DNA from: Rhizomys pruinosus
Taxonomy: Eukaryota; Chordata; Mammalia; Rodentia; Spalacidae
Direction of reading: 5' to 3'
Assembly (NCBI GenBank): GCA_009823505.1
Contig: VZQC01013995.1
Coordinates: 1,249,253-1,313,252 of the forward strand
DNA length: 64,000 bases
In this document: piece by piece, positions 56,756 through 64,000 of the stretch
Position numbering within the stretch: the stretch's first letter is position 1
Layout: every line of letters starts with the position of its first letter
Notes under the pieces: model-generated
Told to the model about the DNA's origin: nothing
The model's database searches: none
Seen by the model: the letters and a program-made list of their open reading frames with translations, nothing else
Position numbers and translations under genes: made by a program

Positions 56756-57180
56756 AGTCCTGGATCATGGATTGTCATGGCAAAGGATGTGGAACGATTG
56801 GACGAGTCAAAGGTGGTGTACAATGAAACAGAATTTTTCACACACACAACAGTTCAGTTGCACATATGAACTCACAGTGCTTTTGACAAAGCAAGAAGCC
56901 TTACCCCTCAATGAGGAACTATCAGCAAGTGATAGCTTCTGGGAGATGGAGAGTCTGTTTTCTTTAATAATATATTTCTGTGTAGCTTTATCAGGAGACT
57001 GGGATTGGACTCATATCAAGGGGCATATGGGAACACTAATTAGAATCAGTAGGCCTTAGTAATAATAAATCTCATAAAATTAGGTGAGGGGCGTTAAAGA
57101 AGGGTGTACATAGGGGATGAGGTCATAACATGATCAAAATGCTACATGAAATCTTTAAAATTCAACAAAATACTTTTTAA
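56755..57180 (+). repeat. L1 3'-UTR-like repeat
   Basis: tcagttgcacatatgaactc, aatgaggaactatcagcaag, gggagatggagagtctgttt, aacatgatcaaaatgctac, then an A-rich terminus. Directly abuts the poly(A) of the LTR. Confidence 0.6.
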
Positions 57181-57564
57181 ATGGGAGGCCATTATCCCAG
57201 GCAAACATAGATATAAAAATATCCAATAAAATAGTTTCAAGATGAACTCAATAGCATGTGAAAGGGATTCCTCATCATAATGTACGATTTATCCCTTGGA
57301 AATAAGGATTATTCAATTGTCTCTACTTGCAGATTACATGATCTTTCATACAAAATTCTTAGGATTCCACAAAAATCCTGTTAGAACTAGTAAACAAAAT
57401 AAAAAACCCTAATAGCCTATAAAACTGTCCTAAAATGATTGATATGTCTATACAATAGCAGCAAGCCATCTTAAAAATAAAACAATCACATTTACAATTG
57501 CTGCAAATAAAACATATCCAGATATGGGTCACGTCATTTCTAGTAGTTGCTCAGTAGCATGATG

Positions 57565-58615
57565 TAGATCTCTCCCTCCTGAAAAACATCATAGACAAAT
57601 GCTGTTGCTCTTGGTTACCCACTATAACTTGATGGTAAGATTCTATTGCTGAAGATACCATATACTTGACTCATTAGACATAGAAAGAGCAAGCTCATAT
57701 GGAATTGGAACCTTATCCCGATTGGCTATCTTCCACAATACTGGGATTGGCTATGCATGCCATTAGGAGAGAAAAGTAATCAATAGCTTTACCCAACAGT
57801 GAGTCGTATGAACTACAATTACCAGCAGCCTGGCAAAATATGGTCATTGGTGCAACAGTGGAACCAATATTATGGTAGTAACCACACTCCAACTGGATTT
57901 AAAGTGGAAAATTTAATACTATTATTCTGCTAAATGGACACAGTAAAACACTACTCCCTTAAGTTCTTTTCTTTATATCCATGGATGAATGCATCTCTTA
58001 ACCCTCATCAGAGAAGTTTCCTTCTACAGTAAAAGTCATATAAGCCAGTGACCCAGAACTGGTTAACATGCAAAGAACAAGAAACTGTGAAGTGCTTAGC
58101 TACAAGTGAGAAAGCTATATCACGCCAGTTACCCTAAAAACTTAGGCACCATCATGGAAGAAAGGGGAAGAAATATTGTAAGAGTCAGAGGAAGTAAAAA
58201 TCTTGAGGGAAACAATGTTTTCTGAATATTGTAAGTTCCACTGCACAATGAATTCACAGCAGCTATGACTGTATGCATAATACCTGCACATAATCAAGCC
58301 AAATAAAGTCCAAGTATGGATGGGATAAGGACTCATGAAGTTTGACAACTAGATCAGGAGCTATTGGTAACTGATGGCTGTTGGGATAGGGAGAGCCATT
58401 TTTTTTAGTGATACAGACTCTGAGTGCTTACCCATGCTCTAGAAGATTTTCCCTACACAGTGAACACTAACTGGACTCAAGGAGTTTATAAAGAGCACAT
58501 GAAGTTTTGAAGTTGGGAAGGTAAGGGAGAAACTGGAGGGGAGGAAAAGGGGGGTGGATATGATCAAGAGTCATTATATTTTAGTGTGAAATTCATACAC
58601 AAAAATAAACCTGTT
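57565..58615 (+). repeat. L1 3'-UTR-like repeat inserted in the ancient L1
   Basis: gtaagattctattgctgaag, acacagtaaaacactactcc, tgaatgcatctcttaaccct, aactggttaacatgcaaag, ggaagtaaaaatcttgag, gggtggatatgatcaagag. Colinear with 48545-49640. Confidence 0.65.
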
Positions 58616-59040
58616 AAGTATAAAACAGACTATGGTTTTGAAATATCTGCATACAGGGAAGAAATTAAAAACACAAATACATTTAAATATATTTTAACAT
58701 TCATAAATTACAAAAATTAATACCATCATTATATTCATACTACCTAAAGTGATCTCTGGATTTGGTGTCATGTTTACAAAATTCCAATGATATTTTTCAG
58801 AGTAACAGAAAAAAAATAACATTTGTATGGAATAACAAAAGACTGCATAGCCAAAGGAATCTTGAGAAAAATAAACATCAGACTACTTCATTTTAAATCT
58901 ACTACAGATTAGTATAGTAGTGACATGGAAACAGAAACATATATCAGTAGAACAGAAGAAATACATACATTTATAGTTAATAGTTTTGGACAAAGGTGCC
59001 AAGAAACACAGAGGGAGAAAGTCAGCGTTTAATAAATGAT

Positions 59041-59190
59041 TTGGGCTGGAAGTGATGGTGCCTTTAATCCTAGCACTTGGGAGGCAGAGGCAGATGGATG
59101 TCTGTGAGTTCAAGGCCAGCCTGGTCTACAGAGTGAGTTCCAGGCCAGCTGGGGCTATAGGGAGACCCTGTTTCCATAACTCAAAAAAAA
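59041..59190 (+). repeat. B1 SINE in the ancient L1
   Basis: gggctggaagtgatggtgcc to gggagaccctgtttcc, then an A-rich tail. The head is slightly shortened. Confidence 0.9.
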
Positions 59191-59242
59191 AGTAATTTAG
59201 AAAAAAACTGCGTCTCCACATACACAAGAATTAAATAAGACC

Positions 59243-59602
59243 TGTGTTGGTTTGAATGAGATGGTCCCCCATAGGCTCCAAGTATTCAGACATTTCATCC
59301 CCAGTTGGTGGCTCTGTTTTGGGAGATCTTGGAAGGTGCAGCCATGTTGGAGGAAGTACATCACTGGGGGCGGGTTTAGTAAGTTTAACAAGCCTTGGAG
59401 GCTCCAGTTGCTCTCCCTTGACTTCCTGTGCTCATTGGAGATTTGAACCTTGGCTTTCTGCTCCAGCCTTGGCCACCACGCCTCCCACCAAAATGGACTC
59501 TAATTTCCTGGAACCATCAATCATAAGCTCAAATAAACTTCCTTTTATAATTTCTCTTGGTCATGGTGGTTTTATCATAGCAACAGAAAAGTGACTAATA
59601 CA
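59243..59602 (+). mobile_element. Solo MaLR LTR (ORR1-like), complete
   Basis: TG...CA ends (tgtgttggtttgaatgag ... gtgactaataca) with a perfect 5-bp duplication AGACC at 59238-59242 and 59603-59607, the size expected for ERVL-MaLR. Contains ggaaggtgcagccatgttgg and the signal ctcaaataaacttcc. No internal sequence, so a solo LTR. Confidence 0.9.
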
Positions 59603-59868
59603 AGACCCTTAACTTATAGCATATACAAAAATCAACTCATAATAGGTTGAATACTAAACTATAAGACCTGAAAGTTTAAAACTTCTAGAGGAAACAAATA
59701 ATGCAAAACCTCTTTGACAATGGACCTGACATAGGTTTTGGATATAACTCTAAAAACAAGGCAATAAAAGCAAAAATACACAAACAGAATTTCATAAAAC
59801 TAGAAAGCTTCTGCTAAAAGAAACAATATTGAAGAAGTAATCTACAGAAGGGAGGATACATTTACAAG

Positions 59869-59870
<2 letters not shown>

Positions 59871-59898
<28 letters not shown>
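59871..59898. repeat. (AT)n microsatellite
   Basis: 28 bases of AT repeat in the ancient L1. Confidence 0.95.
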
Positions 59899-59900
<2 letters not shown>

Positions 59901-60112
59901 AAAGTCTGATATCCAATTATATAGAGAACTTAGGTGACTCAATACTAAGAGAACAAATAACTCAGTTTTGAAAAGGACTTGAACAGAGAACTCTCTAAGG
60001 AAGCCATGTGAATGACCAATAGGTATATAAAATAATATTGTGAACATAAATAGTTACCAGAGAAATAAAATTCACTATCAGATATCATCTCACTACTCTT
60101 ATATGGCTGTTA

Positions 60113-60785
60113 TTAAAAACCTGACCCAGTCATACCATCCTGAGTATATACCCACAAGACTCATCCTATCGCAAAGACACATGCACATCTATGTTTGTTG
60201 CAGCTCTCTTCACAATAGCAAAAAGCTGGAAGCAACTCAAATGTCCCTCAACCAACGAGTGGATAGAGAAAATGTGGCACATCTACACAATGGAGTTCTA
60301 TGCAGTGGTAAAGAAAGATGATATCATGAAATTTACAGGTAAATGGATAGAACAAGAAGCCATTATGCTAAGTGAAGTAACACAGTCCCAGAAAAACAAA
60401 CGATGTATGGTGTCTCTCATTTGTGGATGCTAACACCAAATCCCTAGTTGTAAGGCAAACTGAGCATCGCCTTCATTATATTTCTTTTTTATATGAAAGA
60501 AGCAGTATGGTTAAAAAGTGAATCTCTTAATGGGCTTGAGAATTAACCTACCACTTATGTTCAGATTTTGTAATATTGGTAAATGGTGGAATATATGTAT
60601 GCATATTTTGAAGTAATATACAATTAAAGGGGAAAATGTGGCAAAAAAAAAGACTGAGAGAAAAATGCAAGACAGAATGTAGGAACAGGGGTGGGGTGGG
60701 GGGCATGGAAAGGGGAATGTGTCTAAATTGAACTGAGTAATGATGTATGAAATATGTAAAAGGTCAATAAAAAATAAATTAAAAA
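60113..60785 (+). repeat. Young L1 3' end inserted in the ancient L1
   Basis: ORF2 C-terminus readable from 60188: MFVAALFTIAKSWKQLKCPS, EKMWHIYTMEFYAVVKKDD, FTGKWIEQEAIMLSEVTQSQ. The 3' UTR with G-rich aggggtggggtggggggc follows, then a terminus caataaaaaataaatt. It is 5' truncated. The host L1 resumes at about 60790. Confidence 0.92.
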
Positions 60786-60949
60786 TGGCAAAAGATTATA
60801 AGGGTTGTTAAGAATGTCAAGAAAAGAACACTAGCAGCATAATGTTGCTGAGAATACATAGTCCTTATTGAAAACAATATGGAAATTCTGCAAAAAAAAT
60901 AAAAGAACTACCATCTGATCAAGAAATATCACTACCAGGCATATATCTT

Positions 60950-61100
60950 TATTTTTTGGTCTTTTTGAGACAGGGTCTCCCTGTAATCCAGCTGTCCTGG
61001 AACTCACTCTGTAGTCCAGGCTGGCCTTGAACCCACAAAGATCCGCCAGCCTCTGCCTCCCAAGTGCTAGGATTAAAGGTGTGCGCCACCATGCCCGGCT
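60950..61100 (-). repeat. B1 SINE in the ancient L1
   Basis: Near-consensus reversed B1 (tttgagacagggtctccc to ccaccatgcccggct). Perfect 15-bp target-site duplication ccaggcatatatctt at 60935-60949 and 61101-61115. Confidence 0.96.
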
Positions 61101-61163
61101 CCAGGCATATATCTTAAAGATATCCAATCAATATGATGAAAATATGATTTACACCCCCATGTT

Positions 61164-61904
61164 TGTGGGGGCCTCCGTGTTTCCGCTGTCTGGTCACCTG
61201 TCTCTTGGTGTGCATTTGGCAATTTAAGCGCCAAGCCACAAGCAGAGGCAGGGAGGGAGACTGGAGGAATTTGGAGTTGCAGGTGGTCCCAAACAGATCA
61301 AAGAAAGATCTGGGATTCAGCTTCAAGGGCCTAAATAACTCATTCATTGCATGAGGTTAAGGACTTATATAGTAGCTTTGGCAGGGTCCTAGCAAGGATA
61401 GGAGTGAGACAGCAGAGAAAGTTTACATGCACTTTTTACAATACCATTTGTTTATGCTATCTGGCAGAGGCGCCATTTGGTTCCTGGAGACCAAGGTGTG
61501 CTTTTAGAAGTGACAGGTTCAGGGGCTGGAGAGATGGCCTAGCGGTTAGAAGCACCAACTGCTCTTGCAGAGGACCTGGGTTCGATCCCCAGCACCCACA
61601 TGGAGGCTGAGAACCGTCTTTAACTCCAGTTCCAGGGGAATCCGACGCCTTCTTCTGACCTGCGCGCATTGCACGACACGGGTGCACAGACCTGCATGCA
61701 GACAGTACACTCATATGCATACAAAAATGAATAAAATTAAAAAAAAAGAAGTGACAGGTTAAGGAATGTTACACTCCCCAGAGGAGGGGCTGCAGGCACC
61801 TGATATACACCAAGTCAGTGGGGGCAGGCACCAGGCCTTTGCAGGTTATCAGGGCAAAGTCAGGTCACTCACTGCTCAGCCAATATGGAATATCAGGCCC
61901 CACA
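61164..61904 (-). mobile_element. Solo LTR in the ancient L1, itself carrying a B2
   Basis: Ends form an inverted repeat, tgtggggGcc ... ggccccaca, with the 5-bp duplication ATGTT at 61159-61163 and 61905-61909. On the minus strand a ctatataag TATA-like element lies near 61370, which favours minus orientation. Without the B2 it is about 500 bp. No viral gene is present. Confidence 0.75.
61522..61746 (+). repeat. B2 SINE, young, inside the LTR
   Basis: Full B2 with A box tagcggttagaagc and B box gggttcgatcccc. Perfect 14-bp target-site duplication agaagtgacaggtt at 61506-61519 and 61747-61760. Confidence 0.96.
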
Positions 61905-62689
61905 ATGTTCACTGAAACATTATTCATAACAGCCAAGATATGGAACTAACTTATATATCCATCAATGAATTAATGGACAAAAATGTAGCACTCATATACA
62001 AGAAAATACTATTATTTGCCCCTAAAAAGAAAATACTATTATTTGTACCAACATGGGCAAATTTAAAAGGCATAGTGCTAAGGAAAATAATCCAGGTGCA
62101 GAAAGACAAGCACTTCATGATCTTATTTGCGTTTGGATTATAAAAGAGTAAACTTTATAAATGAAAAACCACAAGATGCTGGGGGTTGATGTATCCTAGG
62201 GGACAGGTGAGCTAAATTATGAAAAATTTCACCCATTCAGAGGGAATATTTGAGGGATTTTTGTCATATCCTGGGACCAGAGTTAGTAAATTGTATTGTA
62301 CATTTGCAAAATGCCAAGCGAGTACATTTTAAATGCTCTTATCAAAACCATATATAAGGTGATTTGCATGCTAAATAGCTTGATTTAGACATCCCATAAT
62401 ATATGCATATATCAAATCATGTTGTAAAACCCAGATATGTACCATTTTTACCCAACAATTCAAAGGAAAACTTAAATTCCAGTTAAAACTTTTAACAATA
62501 TGGCAGAGAAATATGGCCCTTAGAAAAGGCCATATCAAAACTGACCACTATAGAAAGTTCTCCAAATATATATAATATATTATAAAAAGATATTAAAAGG
62601 AGATACCATATAACAGGGCAACATTGCTCTTACTAGACACTATATACTAGCAAAAGCCCAATACCAAGAATGACTCCCTCTTTAGAAGC

Positions 62690-63530
62690 TGTTGACCAGA
62701 GGTCCCATAGACCCTCAAACAATACTGGCCATTGCCACCACTCTTGGTTATCCACTAAAACTGGATGGAAAGACTGGAGATACTACATTCATGAGCTGTA
62801 GAACAAACAAGGGGAAATTAGCCTTGTGCTGACTTCAAAGTCTCATCACTCTGGCTAGCTTTCATAGTGCTGGAAGGTGCTAATCAAGCTGCAGAGAAAA
62901 CTAATCAACCTTGCTAAGCTGAGAATCCTGTAAGGTACAACAAAAACTGGCCTGGCAAGCTACGCCTGATGGTGCAAGAATGGCATGGATACTGTGGGAG
63001 TAATCAACCACTTTCTAATTGGATTTAAGGTCTACATCATAGGATGAGTTCCATTCCTGACATCGATATCAGACCTAGGAACCTGAGGCTAGATATCCCA
63101 CAGATTAGGGGGGAGAGCCCAATACTATTACTCTGCTAAATAGTTATAGTGTTAGACTGAGTACTAATTACTTATTGTTATACCCATAGATTAATGCAGC
63201 TCTTAACTTTCAACAGAGAAGCTTCATTATACAGCAGATGGTGATTAACACAGAAACTCACAACCAACAAACTTGTAGAGAACAAGAGCTACAGAGCATT
63301 TATCACTAAATAGGACACCTATATCAAATCTCTGCCTCCCAAGGCTCAAGGATCATTGTGGAAGATGGGACAGAAAGATTTTAAGACCCAGAGTTGGTGG
63401 CAGCTGGTTTTCCAGAAAGCTGGTCAGTTACTCATATTAACTCATAGCAATGGCAAGAACATGCACAAGTCCCATTCAAGCTCAGTCCAGACAAAAATCT
63501 CAGCATAGATGTGGGGAAGTGTTTAAGAAA
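62690..63530 (+). repeat. L1 3'-UTR-like repeat
   Basis: actctggctagctttcatag, aaaactggcctggcaagc, taattggatttaaggtctac, gattaatgcagctcttaac, tcaaggatcattgtggaag. Closely colinear with 48545-49350. It stops at the B2. Confidence 0.68.
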
Positions 63531-63537
63531 CCCCAGC

Positions 63538-63745
63538 CAGGCTGGAGAGATGGCTCGGCAGTTAAGAGCAATGGTGGCCCCAGGTTTGATTCCCAGCATT
63601 CAAATGGCAACTAACAACTGTTGTAACTCCAGTTCCAGGAGATCCAATGCCCTCTCTGATTGCATGGGCACGTCATGTCATGGATGCACATACATAATAT
63701 ATAGGCAATATACTCATACACATAAAATTAAGATAAAAAATAATA
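63538..63745 (+). repeat. B2 SINE, diverged
   Basis: aggctggagagatggctcgg head, a shortened middle (the gactgctcttgcagagg part is lost), B box aggtttgattccc, and tcatacacataaaattaag 3' end. Confidence 0.88.
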
Positions 63746-63751
63746 AAATAT

Positions 63752-64000
63752 CCTCTTTTCCAATTAGTACTCCTTTATTTTCCTTTTCTTGCCTTATTGC
63801 CCTAGCAAGGGTTTCCAGCACTATGTTGAAAAGGAGTGGTGACAGGGGGCAGCCTTGCCGAGTTCCTACCTTTAAGGGGAATGCTTCTGTCATTTCCCCA
63901 TTTAGGATGATATTGGCTGTGGGTTTCTGATATATGGCTTTGATTACATTGAGGAATGATCCCTTCAGACCAATTCCCTCCAGGACTTTAAACATGAAAG
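63752..64000 (-). pseudogene. L1 ORF2 reverse-transcriptase fragment, runs off the window
   Basis: Reversed ORF2, open from 63995: [40 protein letters not shown] and [20 protein letters not shown]. This is the reverse-transcriptase region with the [14 protein letters not shown] block that precedes the catalytic FADD motif. The left edge meets the B2 at 63745, so the catalytic and C-terminal parts are not here. The frame is still open over at least 75 codons, implying a relatively young copy. It continues beyond position 64000. Confidence 0.93.

Larger units (their letters stand above)
57185..62470 (+). repeat. Ancient L1 (L1MA-like), 3' part, heavily nested
   Basis: Remnants of a single old L1 are in order. 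They are 57185-57560 (gattattcaattgtc...), 58620-59040 (ggacaaaggtgccaagaaac), 59195-59240 and 59603-60112 (atagcatatacaaaaatcaac, gaatgaccaataggtat). They continue at 60790-60949 (aactaccatctgatcaag), 61101-61163, and 61905-62470 (ttattcataacagccaagat, catatatcaaatcatgttg). All frames are destroyed. The gaps are the insertions listed below. Confidence 0.78.

Noticed and set aside
1..64000. A novel defence, regulatory or mobile system
   Set aside because: I looked for clustered intact frames, conserved operon-like spacing, non-transposon repeats with unique spacers and viral genes. All structured signals resolve to retroelements, microsatellites or the NONO retrocopy.

Overview
This window is mammalian nuclear DNA from a muroid (mouse-like) rodent. 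It carries many 7SL-derived B1 and tRNA-derived B2 SINEs, plus ID and B3 elements, rodent-type LINE-1, and MaLR (MT/ORR1-type) and other LTRs. The B2 copies share a 3' half with a GACACGGGTGCACAGAC-type block that I do not recognise from Mus or Rattus, so I place it no closer than a non-Mus muroid. I see no functional protein-coding gene, no exon of a host gene and no canonical structural RNA gene. Every long open frame I examined is explained by a transposon or by the one pseudogene.

Layout. 0-8 kb: L1 3'-UTR-like fragments, B1/B2/ID/B3 SINEs and an old ERVL-type LTR. 8-10 kb: an ancient L1 (ORF2 side, + strand) interrupted by B1s, one of which was itself split by an LTR. 10.9-13.5 kb: a 5'-inverted (twin-primed) L1. 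13.5-16.8 kb: L1 3'-UTR-like sequence, SINEs, a composite B2-B1 SINE, a long GTTTT microsatellite and an LTR-like unit. 16.8-19.1 kb: a minus-strand L1 with tandem 173-bp promoter-like monomers, part of ORF1 and the endonuclease part of ORF2, but no 3' end. 19-28 kb: L1 3' ends, LTRs, SINEs and unassigned sequence. 28.76-31.13 kb: a processed pseudogene of NONO (p54nrb). 31-48 kb: mostly unassigned AT-rich sequence with scattered SINEs, L1 tails and LTRs. 48-57 kb: L1 3'-UTR-like copies, SINEs and a poly(A)-tailed MaLR LTR. 57.2-62.5 kb: one ancient L1 broken up by at least seven younger insertions. 62.7-64 kb: another L1 3'-UTR-like copy, a B2 and an L1 reverse-transcriptase fragment that runs off the window.

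How the pieces relate: there is no operon or pathway. The shared logic is L1-driven retroposition. L1 enzymes would have mobilised the SINEs, the NONO mRNA copy, probably the poly(A)-tailed LTR and the L1s themselves, and target-site duplications, read directly from the sequence, let the insertions be ordered. I found no evidence for a new biological system. The most informative items are the twin-primed L1s, the composite SINE with one shared target-site duplication, the L1 promoter monomers, the inverted-duplication hairpin and the datable insertion nests. Repeat family names are from memory of rodent consensus sequences and were not checked against a database.
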